From: Bacteroidota bacterium
Lineage (GTDB): Bacteria; Bacteroidota; Bacteroidia; UKL13-3
Direction of reading: 5' to 3'
NCBI GenBank assembly: GCA_027491355.1
Contig: JAIXWI010000029.1
Location: 62,001-126,000, forward strand
DNA: 64,000 nt
The notes beneath the pieces are model-generated. The model was not told the origin of the DNA. It worked only from the letters and a program-made list of their open reading frames with translations, and searched no databases. Positions 9,173 to 18,038 of this stretch are shown in pieces; the first letter of the stretch is position 1, and the number at the start of each line of letters is the position of its first letter. Both the position numbers and the translations under genes were made by a program.

Positions 9173-10081
9173 ATGAAGAGAATTTTAGTTTTAATAGGCA
9201 CGTTGGTAACTTTCAATTTGTTTGCTCAAGATGATTTAATGAAGGAACTGCAAGACATGAGCCCAAGTAAGCCCAACCCTATTTATGCCACTTTTAAGTC
9301 GACCCGAATCATTACAGGTCAGAGCATTGAACACATTGCTGCCAAACACTTAAACTTGGTTATACTTCACCGCTTTGGTGAAATCAATGGAGGAGCCTAT
9401 ACCTTATGGGGGATAGACCAAGCCAATATGCGCATTGCATTAGAATATGGCATCAATGATAAATTACAAATTGGTTTGGGCAGAAGTAGCATTGGTAAAA
9501 CATACGATGGCAATGTGAAATGGAAAATTTTGGCACAATCAAAAGGCAAGGGCGGTATGCCTATAAGCTTGGGGTATTATGGCAATATTGCTATAAACAC
9601 CTTGGAATGGGCCGATCCAACCATAGACAATTATTTTACTTCCAGATTAACCTATTTTCACCAATTGAACATTGCAAAAAAAATAAACGAATATGTGAGT
9701 TTACAAATTGCACCAACATTGGTGCACCAGAACATTGTAGATAAAATTGCAGACAAAAACAGCACTTTTGCAATAGGATTGGGTGGTAGTTTTAAACTAT
9801 CAAGAAGTGTGCGATTTAACATAGAATACTATCCTAGACTTACAGCCAGAGAACAGTTAACAAACAATGGAGTCAGAGCATACGACTATTTAGGAATAGG
9901 TTTTGATATTGAAACAGGAGGTCATGTATTTCAATTGATGTTTACCAATGGTGATGGCATGCTAGAACAACAAATGGTAAGAGAGACCAAAACACAATGG
10001 AGCAATGCCGGGATTAGACTTGGCTTTAACATTGCACGTACTTTTTCTTTTGACAATCAAAAAACAAACAAAACATGGTAA
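9173..10081 (+). CDS. DUF5777 family beta-barrel protein
   Basis: A 302-residue protein with a signal peptide (MKRILVLIGTLVTFNLFAQ) and a body of alternating beta strands typical of outer-membrane barrels. The segment TFKSTRIITGQSIEHIAAKHLNLVILHRFGEINGGAYTLWGIDQANMRIALEYGI matches my recollection of the DUF5777 family. Start chosen at the ATG at 9173; an in-frame GTG three codons earlier is less likely. It lies between a CxxCH lipoprotein and a YceI-family gene, overlapping the latter by 7 bases. The arrangement suggests an outer-membrane module fed by heme lipoproteins. Function is unknown. Confidence 0.75.
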   Translation: MKRILVLIGTLVTFNLFAQDDLMKELQDMSPSKPNPIYATFKSTRIITGQSIEHIAAKHLNLVILHRFGEINGGAYTLWGIDQANMRIALEYGINDKLQIGLGRSSIGKTYDGNVKWKILAQSKGKGGMPISLGYYGNIAINTLEWADPTIDNYFTSRLTYFHQLNIAKKINEYVSLQIAPTLVHQNIVDKIADKNSTFAIGLGGSFKLSRSVRFNIEYYPRLTAREQLTNNGVRAYDYLGIGFDIETGGHVFQLMFTNGDGMLEQQMVRETKTQWSNAGIRLGFNIARTFSFDNQKTNKTW

Positions 10082-10644
10082 CATTTAAATTGAACGTATT
10101 AGCCAAACAAACCTTAATTGTATTGGCTTTGTTATTGTTTTCTAATTCAACAAAGGCTCAATTGTATATCACACAAAGTGGCATTGTGAGTTTTTTCTCA
10201 GCAACTGCAATGGAAAATATAGATGCCACCAACAAACAAGTAAAAACAATCTTAAACTCAAAGGGGGAATTGGTTTTTTTAATTGCCAATACAGAATTCA
10301 TTTTCCCGAACAAACTCATGCAAGAACATTTCAATGAAAAGTACATTGAAAGTGAAAAATACCCACAAAGTTCCTTCAAAGGAAAAATCAACGAATCTTT
10401 TGATTTAACTAAACCTGGCGAATATAATGTTACCGCTACCGGTAAGTTAAACATTCATGGTGTAGAACAAGAAAGAACCATTAATGGTAAAATAGTAGTA
10501 ACAGATAAAGATGTACAACTTGTTGCTATTTTTATTGTAAAACTAACCGATCATCATATCAAAATACCAAAGTTAATCATGGCAAAAATTGCAGAAGCTG
10601 TAGAAGTAAAAGTAAACTGTACTTTGCTCCCAAAGAGCAAATAA
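10075..10644 (+). CDS. YceI family periplasmic protein
   Basis: A 189-residue secreted protein. A signal peptide (LIVLALLLFSNSTKAQ) is followed by the YceI lipocalin-like fold. Recognisable strands are SGIVSFFSATAMENIDATNKQ, LVFLIANTEFIFPNKLMQEHFNEKYIESEKYPQSSFKGKI and GKLNIHGVEQERTINGKIVV. YceI proteins bind isoprenoid or fatty-acid-like ligands in a barrel. Here the gene is the last of a four-gene operon with two CxxCH lipoproteins and the DUF5777 barrel, so a quinone-like or polyprenyl ligand is a reasonable inference. It overlaps its upstream neighbour by 7 bases and ends 5 bases before the convergent icmF gene with no visible terminator. Confidence 0.88.
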   Translation: MVTFKLNVLAKQTLIVLALLLFSNSTKAQLYITQSGIVSFFSATAMENIDATNKQVKTILNSKGELVFLIANTEFIFPNKLMQEHFNEKYIESEKYPQSSFKGKINESFDLTKPGEYNVTATGKLNIHGVEQERTINGKIVVTDKDVQLVAIFIVKLTDHHIKIPKLIMAKIAEAVEVKVNCTLLPKSK

Positions 10645-10648
10645 GCTG

Positions 10649-13600
10649 TTACATATTTCTTCTGTACTGGCCTCCAACCTCAAACAATGCCTTAGTGATT
10701 TGTCCTAAAGAGCAGTATTTTACAGTTTCCATCAACTCTTCAAAGATATTTTGATTTTGTATGGCTTTGTATTGCAATGTTTTGAGCATCTCCTCCCCTT
10801 TGCTTGCGTTACCCTTTTTCATGTCATTCAACAATTGAATTTGGAATTCTTTTTCTTCAGTTGTTGATCGGATAACTTCTTTTGGCAATACGGTAGGAGA
10901 ACCTTTGCTAGATAAAAATGTATTTACCCCAATAATTGGAAACTCACCTGTATGTTTGAGTGTTTCGTAATACAAGCTTTCTTCCTGAATTTTGGTTCGT
11001 TGGTACATGGTTTCCATAGCACCCAAAACGCCACCTCTTTCAGTAATTCTATCAAATTCACTCAATACAGCTTCTTCAACCAAGTCGGTTAATTCTTCTA
11101 TGATGAATGAACCCTGTAATGGATTTTCATTTTTAGTCAATCCCAATTCTCGGTTAATGATTAATTGAATGGCCATGGCTCTTCTAACTGATTCCTCAGT
11201 TGGTGTGGTAATAGCTTCATCATATGCATTTGTATGTAACGAATTACAATTGTCATAAATGGCATACAATGCCTGAAGCGTGGTTCTGATATCGTTGAAA
11301 TCAATTTCTTGTGCATGCAAAGACCTACCAGAAGTTTGTATATGGTACTTTAACATTTGGCTGCGTTCATTTCCTTTGTATTTGAGCTTCATTGCTTTAG
11401 CCCAAATTCTTCTGGCAACCCTTCCTATGACTGCGTATTCAGGATCAATACCATTTGAGAAAAAGAACGATAAGTTTGGTGCAAAATCATCGATGTTCAT
11501 CCCCCTACTGAGGTAATATTCTACAAAAGTAAAACCATTAGACAAGGTTAATGCCAACTGTGTAATAGGATTCGCTCCTGCTTCTGCAATATGGTATCCA
11601 CTTATAGAAACAGAATAGAAATTTCTGATGCCGTTTTCAATAAAATATTGTTGCACATCGCCCATTACGCGCAACGAAAACTCCGTACTGAAAATACAGG
11701 TATTTTGTGCTTGGTCTTCTTTTAGAATATCAGCCTGTACTGTACCTCTAACTTGTTTGAGTGTTTCTGTTTTAATTTGTGTGTAAACTTCATGAGGCAA
11801 AACCATATCGCCTGTAACACCTAATAAAAGTAATCCTAAGCCATCATTCCCTTGAGGCAATGAATCGTTATAAACCGGACGTTCAACTCCTTTAGCTTTG
11901 TAAATATCATTTATTTTCTGATTGACTGCTTCTTCTAATCCATTCTTTTTGATATACAATTCGCATTGTTGGTCAATGGCTGCATTCATAAAGAAAGCAC
12001 AAATAATTGCAGCAGGCCCATTGATGGTCATTGAAACAGACGTCTTAGGGTCTGCCAAGTTGAATCCTGAATATAATTTTTTGGCCGCATCTAAATTCCA
12101 AACACTCACGCCTGAATTACCAATTTTCCCGTAAATATCTGGGCGATGGTCTGGATCATTTCCATACAATGTAACTGAATCAAATGCAGTACTCAAACGC
12201 GCAGCTGGCATTCCTAAACTTACATAATGAAAACGTTTGTTTGTTCTCTCCGGACCACCCTCTCCGGCAAACATGCGTGTTGGGTCTTCACCTTCTCTTT
12301 TAAATGGATAAATTCCTGCAGTATAAGGAAATTCACCTGGAAAATTTTCTTGTAAAACCCATTTTAAAATGTCGCCCCATGCTTGAAATTTTGGAACAGC
12401 AACTTTTGGAATTTCTAGTTGAGACAAAGAGGTAGAATGTGTTTTAATTTTAATTTCTTTGTCTCTTACCTTAAACACATAAAACTCATTGGTATATTGT
12501 GCTCTTTTCTGATCCCAATTTTCTAAAACCTTTTTGTTTCTTGGATCTAAATCCAATTCCAATTGTTCATAGGTGGCTTTCAAAGATTTTACGATTCTAT
12601 CTTTGTCTTCTAATTTGCCATTTTCAAGCAATTGAATGGTGGAATGCAAACCATGTAATTGGTTCGCAATTTGCACTTGGTTCTCTACCCATTGGTCATA
12701 AGCTCTGTTGTTTTCTGAAATCTCAGATAAATATCTTGTTCTTGCAGGAGGGATGATAAAAACTTTCTCGCTCATTTCATTGGTAACAACAAAATTTGAG
12801 TGCAAATCTGTTTTTGTTTTTTCAATGAGTTTGTCCATGACAGCCTTGTACAAAGTATTCATACCTGGGTCATTGAACTGAGATGCAATGGTACCATAAA
12901 CCGGCATTTCATCTGGATTTTGATCGAATAACTGGTGGTTGCGTTGAAATTGTTTTTTTACATCTCTCAATGCATCCAACGCACCTTTTTTGTCGAATTT
13001 ATTAATGGCAATGATATCGGCAAAATCCAACATGTCTATTTTCTCAAGTTGTGTTGCAGCTCCATATTCAGGTGTCATTACATACAAAGCCACATTGCTA
13101 TGGTCCATGATTTCTGTATCACTTTGACCAATTCCTGAAGTTTCTAAAACCACCAAGTCAAAGCCAGCAAATTTCATAATATCTACTGCTTCTTGCACGT
13201 GTTTTGAAAGGGCAAGATTACTTTGACGTGTGGCCAATGAACGCATGTAAACCCTGTTGTTTTTAATGGCATTCATTCTAATTCTATCACCCAATAAAGC
13301 ACCACCTGTTTTCTTTTTACTTGGATCTACAGAAATAATGGCAATGGTTTTATCTGTGAAATCATTCAAAAACCTTCTTACCAATTCATCTACTAAAGAC
13401 GATTTTCCTGCACCACCGGTTCCTGTAATGCCTAAAACTGGAATCAATGATTGATGCGCTTCATGGGTAATTTGTGCATATAATTTTTCAAAGTCTTGAG
13501 AATTGTTTTCTGCGAATGAGACCATTTGGGCAATGGCTTTCCAATTTCTTTGTTTTAACAATTCAGGCTTAAAATCTTGAATGATTCCTGTAGGGAAATC

Positions 13601-14029
13601 ACATTTAGAAAGCATGTCATTGATCATACCTTGAAGGCCCATGGCCCTCCCATCATCTGGATGGTAAATTCTGCAAATACCATAATTGTGAAGTGCTTCT
13701 ATTTCTTCAGGTAAAATGGTTCCTCCCCCCCCTCCAAAAATTCGAATGTGTTCACAGTTTTTTTCTTTCAATAAATCATACATGTATTTGAAGTACTCTA
13801 CATGTCCGCCTTGGTAGCTGGTCATGGCAATGGCATTTGCATCCTCCTGAATAGCGGTATTAACAACTTCTTCTGCACTTCTATCATGTCCTAAATGAAT
13901 GACTTCTGCGCCACTTGCTTGAATGATTCTGCGCATGATATTGATTGCCGCATCATGCCCATCAAACAAACTGGCAGCAGTAACTACTCTGATTTTATGT
14001 TTAGGAACGTATTTTTCTACCAAGTCCAT
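10649..14029 (-). CDS. icmF: Fused isobutyryl-CoA mutase IcmF (B12 domain, G-protein chaperone, mutase)
   Basis: A 1126-residue fusion. First comes an N-terminal B12-binding domain ([16 protein letters not shown], base-on His; [10 protein letters not shown]). Next is a MeaI-type GTPase chaperone (Walker [10 protein letters not shown] near residue 205; [21 protein letters not shown]). Last is the catalytic TIM-barrel. The substrate-selecting residues are Phe587 in RMFAGEGG and Gln775 in AQNTC. Methylmalonyl-CoA mutases have Tyr and Arg at these places, so isobutyryl-CoA/n-butyryl-CoA (or related branched acyl-CoA) isomerisation is indicated. The GTPase would load and repair adenosylcobalamin. 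The gene is alone on its strand with a good promoter; no separate large/small mutase subunits are nearby. Confidence 0.93.
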   Translation of the reverse strand: MDLVEKYVPKHKIRVVTAASLFDGHDAAINIMRRIIQASGAEVIHLGHDRSAEEVVNTAIQEDANAIAMTSYQGGHVEYFKYMYDLLKEKNCEHIRIFGGGGGTILPEEIEALHNYGICRIYHPDDGRAMGLQGMINDMLSKCDFPTGIIQDFKPELLKQRNWKAIAQMVSFAENNSQDFEKLYAQITHEAHQSLIPVLGITGTGGAGKSSLVDELVRRFLNDFTDKTIAIISVDPSKKKTGGALLGDRIRMNAIKNNRVYMRSLATRQSNLALSKHVQEAVDIMKFAGFDLVVLETSGIGQSDTEIMDHSNVALYVMTPEYGAATQLEKIDMLDFADIIAINKFDKKGALDALRDVKKQFQRNHQLFDQNPDEMPVYGTIASQFNDPGMNTLYKAVMDKLIEKTKTDLHSNFVVTNEMSEKVFIIPPARTRYLSEISENNRAYDQWVENQVQIANQLHGLHSTIQLLENGKLEDKDRIVKSLKATYEQLELDLDPRNKKVLENWDQKRAQYTNEFYVFKVRDKEIKIKTHSTSLSQLEIPKVAVPKFQAWGDILKWVLQENFPGEFPYTAGIYPFKREGEDPTRMFAGEGGPERTNKRFHYVSLGMPAARLSTAFDSVTLYGNDPDHRPDIYGKIGNSGVSVWNLDAAKKLYSGFNLADPKTSVSMTINGPAAIICAFFMNAAIDQQCELYIKKNGLEEAVNQKINDIYKAKGVERPVYNDSLPQGNDGLGLLLLGVTGDMVLPHEVYTQIKTETLKQVRGTVQADILKEDQAQNTCIFSTEFSLRVMGDVQQYFIENGIRNFYSVSISGYHIAEAGANPITQLALTLSNGFTFVEYYLSRGMNIDDFAPNLSFFFSNGIDPEYAVIGRVARRIWAKAMKLKYKGNERSQMLKYHIQTSGRSLHAQEIDFNDIRTTLQALYAIYDNCNSLHTNAYDEAITTPTEESVRRAMAIQLIINRELGLTKNENPLQGSFIIEELTDLVEEAVLSEFDRITERGGVLGAMETMYQRTKIQEESLYYETLKHTGEFPIIGVNTFLSSKGSPTVLPKEVIRSTTEEKEFQIQLLNDMKKGNASKGEEMLKTLQYKAIQNQNIFEELMETVKYCSLGQITKALFEVGGQYRRNM

Positions 14030-14045
14030 ATTTCAAAATTTGTGA

Positions 14046-14076
14046 CAAAAATAAGGCTTTAAGGGCATTAAACAAT
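14046..14076 (-). promoter_or_regulatory. Bacteroidota-type promoter for icmF
   Basis: The minus strand reads ATTG, 19 bases, TATTTTTG: a perfect -7 TAnnTTTG and a three-of-four -33 element at ideal spacing. The predicted transcript start near 14040 gives a leader of only about 10 bases before the ATG at 14029. No B12 riboswitch fits in that space. Confidence 0.72.
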
Positions 14077-14157
14077 TCAAAAAAGCTCGTTTAAACGACA
14101 GAACTTAGGGCTTGAAAAGTCATAAATTTTATATTTGAAAAATTTATACCCATAAAA

Positions 14158-16503
14158 GTGAATTTTAAAAATTATATCGTTGGCTGCATACTGCTGTTTA
14201 GAGTGTTGAGTATTTCAGCTCAAACTCCTGAAATTTCATCCTATACACCAAACAAAGGGCCCATAGGCTGTTTAATCAAAATCATTGGCAAAAACTTAAG
14301 CCAAATTGATACTGTGCTCTTAGGTGGACAACCATGTATTTTGGTAAATAAATCTGCAAACAGTATCAGTATCATGCCTATGACAAAGTGCCAGAGCGGT
14401 AAAATATACTTGGCTAACGCATATGGCAATTGTAACAGTTTAGGGGATTTTGAAATCACAAAAGCCGCAATTCCCTCTGGTCAACAAGGAGAAAAATTAA
14501 TTTTCAGTGACAATACTGGTTTTTCTTTTATGGGTCATTCAGTGGCAATTGGAGCAGACGGCAACAATGCCATTTTTGGTGCTCCACGCAATAACAGTTA
14601 CAAGGGTGCAGCATGGGTTTTCACACGTAATCAAACAGAATGGAGTCAGCAGGGAAATAGATTGCAAGCAACTAGCAGTACTGAACAAGCTCACACAGGA
14701 TTTTCAGTTGCCATGAGCGCAGATGGCAATACAGCTGTTGTAGGGCAAGTATTTGATGGAGGAACCTATTATGTTGGCGCTGCTTTGATTTATGTAAGAA
14801 CCGTTAGCACATGGACGCTTCAGGCAAAATTAATTGGCTCAGACTATATTGGCTCTAGTCACCAAGGATATTCAGTAGCAATGAGTGCAGATGGCAATTC
14901 AGTTATTGTTGGAGGAGAAACGGATAACAATGGAAGCGGTGCTGTTTGGTTTTACAAAAGAACAAATAATAGTTGGTCACAAATAGGCCATAAAAAATAT
15001 CAAGATGGTGTAAATTTTAAAAGGCACGGATTTTCTGTTTCTATGAGTGCAAATGGTAAAATGGCAATTGTTGGGGAACCATATAGTGCAGAAAACGGTT
15101 CATTTTGGACCTATATGTATGCTGATACTGGTTGGTACCAAATTGGCAATAAAATAACCAATCCTGACCCTACAAATTGTGATAATTTCGGAATTCAGTT
15201 GTCCTTGAGTGCAGATGGAACAACTGCTATCGTTGGAGCCGCAGAAAACAGACAAAATGTATGTGCTTGGATTTATAAATTTTCTGACAGCACATGGACT
15301 TTTGCCAGTACAAAATTAAAGGGAAAAGATGCAACTCAAAGCAATGGTTTGTTTGGCCTTTTTGCTGGAGTTGGCATCAATGCCAATGGAAAAATTGCAG
15401 TGCTTGGAGATGCCAATGACAACAAAGGCTTAGGGGCTGTTTGGGTTTTTAGTGAAGAAAATGGTGAGTGGACACAATATGGAAACAAACTAGTTGGCAG
15501 GTCTTCAAACAATATTTATGGATCACAGGGTGCTGCTGTTGCAATTAGCGCAGATGGCCAAACCATTTTATTGGGTGCTCCAAATGACCGTGGAGATATA
15601 GGTGCTGTATGGGTATTTGTTGAATCGGAAAACGCGCAATTGGAAAGTATCAATTTGAGCAATACCCAGTTGGCAGCAGCTTTCAATTCAGAAAAATTAG
15701 ATTACGATATTGAAGTTGAATATGAAACCAAGTTCACTTCAATGGGTATTAAAAAATTAGAACCTGGAGGTAAAATCCTCATTCAAATCAATCAACATGA
15801 TACCATTGATATTACCACAAATCCTGTACTTGATAGCATTCCATTGTTTCCTGGTAAAAATCTTATCAAAATTTATGTGATAGCAGAAAATAAAATCAAG
15901 CAACTTACTTATACCATCAACATCAACAGATTGCCACCAAGTGCCGATTTAAGTTCATTAGAAATAGGTGGAATTACGCTTGATCCAATATTTACACCAC
16001 AACAAAATTATTATGAAGCTTCCATCTCTCATGACTTTCATGCTAGCACAATAAGAGCAACTAAAAAAGGGAGTGGAGCACAAATGAAATTGATTGTTAG
16101 AGATTCCATAGCTATTGAATTGGCGAATGACATTGCTTCTGATTCCATCGAATTTTTCAAGGGTGAAAACATCCTAAAAATTGAAGTGATTTCGGCAGAT
16201 TCAATAGTTAGTAATAGCTATCAAATAAAAATCAACAAAGCAGTACCAATTGGGCTTGAAAAATTGAATGCCAACAAACAATTTACTTTCTTTCCTAACC
16301 CTGTTTTAGACGAATTAAATTTCAACTATTCATTCTCAGAAAATACACATTTTGAAATATTAGATAGGCAAGGTAAAATTGTCAAAACTGGTATGCTCTC
16401 CGCAAGCGAGCAAAAAATCAATGTAAACGAATTAGCAAAAGGACTTTATGTATTGCGGTTGTTAGAGGAAAATTATTTGAGCAGAAAGTTTTTGAAATTG
16501 TAA
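14158..16503 (+). CDS. FG-GAP repeat surface protein with IPT/TIG, cadherin-like and T9SS sorting domains
   Basis: A 781-residue protein starting at GTG; no in-frame ATG precedes the signal peptide NYIVGCILLFRVLSISAQ. Domain order: an IPT/TIG-like immunoglobulin fold (about residues 25-105, SSYTPNKGPIGCLIKIIGKNL); about seven FG-GAP-type repeats (105-490), each with a core like SVAMSADGNTAVVG plus WV(F/Y); two cadherin-like beta-sandwich segments (about 500-690, L-S-L/I pattern with TYTININRLP); and a T9SS type A sorting domain (FFPNPVLDELNF ... KGLYVLRLLEENYLSRKFLKL). A TATATTTG -7-like box is at 14130-14137. It should be a secreted or cell-surface adhesin-like protein. No catalytic motif was seen. 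Confidence 0.85.
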   Translation: MNFKNYIVGCILLFRVLSISAQTPEISSYTPNKGPIGCLIKIIGKNLSQIDTVLLGGQPCILVNKSANSISIMPMTKCQSGKIYLANAYGNCNSLGDFEITKAAIPSGQQGEKLIFSDNTGFSFMGHSVAIGADGNNAIFGAPRNNSYKGAAWVFTRNQTEWSQQGNRLQATSSTEQAHTGFSVAMSADGNTAVVGQVFDGGTYYVGAALIYVRTVSTWTLQAKLIGSDYIGSSHQGYSVAMSADGNSVIVGGETDNNGSGAVWFYKRTNNSWSQIGHKKYQDGVNFKRHGFSVSMSANGKMAIVGEPYSAENGSFWTYMYADTGWYQIGNKITNPDPTNCDNFGIQLSLSADGTTAIVGAAENRQNVCAWIYKFSDSTWTFASTKLKGKDATQSNGLFGLFAGVGINANGKIAVLGDANDNKGLGAVWVFSEENGEWTQYGNKLVGRSSNNIYGSQGAAVAISADGQTILLGAPNDRGDIGAVWVFVESENAQLESINLSNTQLAAAFNSEKLDYDIEVEYETKFTSMGIKKLEPGGKILIQINQHDTIDITTNPVLDSIPLFPGKNLIKIYVIAENKIKQLTYTININRLPPSADLSSLEIGGITLDPIFTPQQNYYEASISHDFHASTIRATKKGSGAQMKLIVRDSIAIELANDIASDSIEFFKGENILKIEVISADSIVSNSYQIKINKAVPIGLEKLNANKQFTFFPNPVLDELNFNYSFSENTHFEILDRQGKIVKTGMLSASEQKINVNELAKGLYVLRLLEENYLSRKFLKL

Positions 16504-16512
16504 CATCAAATG

Positions 16513-17295
16513 CTAAAACTTATACACAAAAGCATTCCTAATACTGGTTGTTTGAGCAGGAATTTGAGTGGGTGGATTTGACTGATAATTTTGGCTGATA
16601 CTGAACCTAAATTTCAAATTTTGAGAAAAGTAAAAATCCATTTTTATCTCTGAGAGCAATCTGTAATCAGCGGTGTTGATGATATCAGGCTGGTAATAAC
16701 ACACTCCATCTATTCCAAACTGACCTGTTTTATAAAAAGTTCCTGAAAGGTATAAACTCAATCGGTTGTGCACGTTTTTTCTTGATTCATCAGTTGTATT
16801 TTCATATTCATACATCCACATCGGACCTAAGTATAATTTCAGGCTGTCTTTTTCTACAATTCTGATGCGAGGGCCGGCCCCTATTAATCCCCTGAAATTC
16901 AAGCCCAATTGCTGGTTAAATTGAGACTGTACAAATGCCTCACCACATAACCACTCATTTAAATCTCTTTTGAAGCGCACATGTTGGTAGGTGTTGTAAT
17001 TTAAATTTTTAGTGTTGGATTGTAAGAAATTAAATTCATTGATGACCAAATAAGTGGTGAGGTTACGCTTCCACATCAAATCTATGGTGTTACCAATATT
17101 TAAATAGGTATTGGTATTTTTAAAGTATTCAAAATTAAGCTGAATATTGCCCTGAAGTGAGGTATCTCTGAGGTTGTACCTTCGGCTCTCAACATTTACA
17201 ACTTGTTGAGCTCGAAGCATGTTGACAGATAAGCAACTGAAAATAATGGCAAATTGTAACCTCAAATGATTTTTTTTTACGCAAGATAATGGCAA
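16513..17295 (-). CDS. DUF2490 domain-containing outer-membrane protein
   Basis: A 260-residue protein: a signal peptide ending around LRAQ, then amphipathic beta strands ending in the aromatic C-terminus IRNAFVYKF, as in outer-membrane barrels. The pattern LNIGNTIDLMWKRNLTTYLVINEFNFLQ and GLIGAGPRIRIVEKDSLKLYLGPMWMYEYEN fits DUF2490. The start is TTG at 17295. No in-frame ATG lies upstream before a stop, and the next ATG would remove the signal peptide. A minus-strand TAAATTTG box at 17326-17333 fits a promoter -7. It is divergent from the DUF5606 gene. Function is unknown. Confidence 0.7.
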   Translation of the reverse strand: MPLSCVKKNHLRLQFAIIFSCLSVNMLRAQQVVNVESRRYNLRDTSLQGNIQLNFEYFKNTNTYLNIGNTIDLMWKRNLTTYLVINEFNFLQSNTKNLNYNTYQHVRFKRDLNEWLCGEAFVQSQFNQQLGLNFRGLIGAGPRIRIVEKDSLKLYLGPMWMYEYENTTDESRKNVHNRLSLYLSGTFYKTGQFGIDGVCYYQPDIINTADYRLLSEIKMDFYFSQNLKFRFSISQNYQSNPPTQIPAQTTSIRNAFVYKF

Positions 17296-17338
17296 GCATG
17301 TTTTTTTACTACATTTGTCATTCTACAAATTTAAATAC

Positions 17339-17884
17339 ATGGAATTAAAAGATTTAGTTGCCATTTCAGGCATTGGAGGTATTCATTATGTTACCGGAAG
17401 AAGTAAAAATGGTTTGATTGTTGAAACAATTGGAACAGGCAGAAAATTTGCTACCAACTTTCATGATAAAGTTTCTGTGTTACAGGATATTTCAATATAT
17501 ACAGAAGCAGGAGACTTACATTTATCAGATGTCTTCAAAACTATTAAAGAAAAAGGCAATACCCCTGAACCTAAAGCAGATTTAAAAGCTGTCAGAAAGT
17601 ATTTAATTGATACCATTCAACTAGACAGTGAAAGGGTATACGATAGCGACATCAAAAAATTAATGAACTGGTACCATTTGCTACAAGACAAACTGGATTT
17701 CTCTAAATTGAGTAAAGAAATAGCTGAAGAGCAACATGAAGCTCCTGCTCAAACTGAAGCTTCAACTGAAGTTGAGGCGCCTAAAAAGAAAGCAGCTGCA
17801 AAAAAAGCAACTGCGCCTAAAAAAGAAAAAGAAGCAGCCACTGAAACTGCTCCTAAAAAAACAGCCAAAAAGAAAGCTGAATAA
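17339..17884 (+). CDS. DUF5606 domain-containing protein with Lys/Ala-rich tail
   Basis: A 181-residue cytoplasmic protein. Residues 1-60 (MELKDLVAISGIGGIHYVTG ... FATNFHDKVSVLQDISIYT) match the DUF5606 domain, restricted to Bacteroidota as far as I know. From about residue 140 a tail of repeated Lys, Ala, Pro, Thr and Glu (PKKKAAAKKATAPKK) resembles histone-H1-like or low-complexity nucleic-acid-binding tails. I chose the ATG at 17339; a TTG eight codons earlier is poor. A TACATTTG -7-like box at 17310-17317 precedes it, and a strong terminator follows. A nucleic-acid or ribosome role is only an inference from the basic tail. Confidence 0.8.
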   Translation: MELKDLVAISGIGGIHYVTGRSKNGLIVETIGTGRKFATNFHDKVSVLQDISIYTEAGDLHLSDVFKTIKEKGNTPEPKADLKAVRKYLIDTIQLDSERVYDSDIKKLMNWYHLLQDKLDFSKLSKEIAEEQHEAPAQTEASTEVEAPKKKAAAKKATAPKKEKEAATETAPKKTAKKKAE

Positions 17885-17903
17885 GTTTTATTTTTAACAA
17901 CTT

Positions 17904-17950
17904 AAACCTGGCACTAAATGACATAAGTTTTTTAGTCGCCAGGTTTTTTT
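17904..17950 (+). terminator. Rho-independent terminator after the DUF5606 gene
   Basis: AAACCTGGC (17904-17912) pairs with GCCAGGTTT, and inside it ACTAAA pairs with TTTAGT with one bulged C. The result is a 15-bp stem followed by a run of seven T residues. Confidence 0.9.
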
Positions 17951-18038
17951 ATGCCTTTAATTAGGCTTTATCTTAAAAAAATGAGCACTTGTTTATAGGC
18001 TTAATTCAATGGTATTAATTACATTTGAATAAAAAAAC

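Noticed and set aside
11280-13454. Several plus-strand frames antisense to icmF
   Set aside because: icmF is continuous with all three domains. The antisense frames have no family resemblance and follow from codon bias.
10600-14157. Cobalamin riboswitch upstream of the B12-dependent mutase
   Set aside because: The promoter lies about 10 bases before the start codon, leaving no room for one, and no B12-box-like sequence was found.
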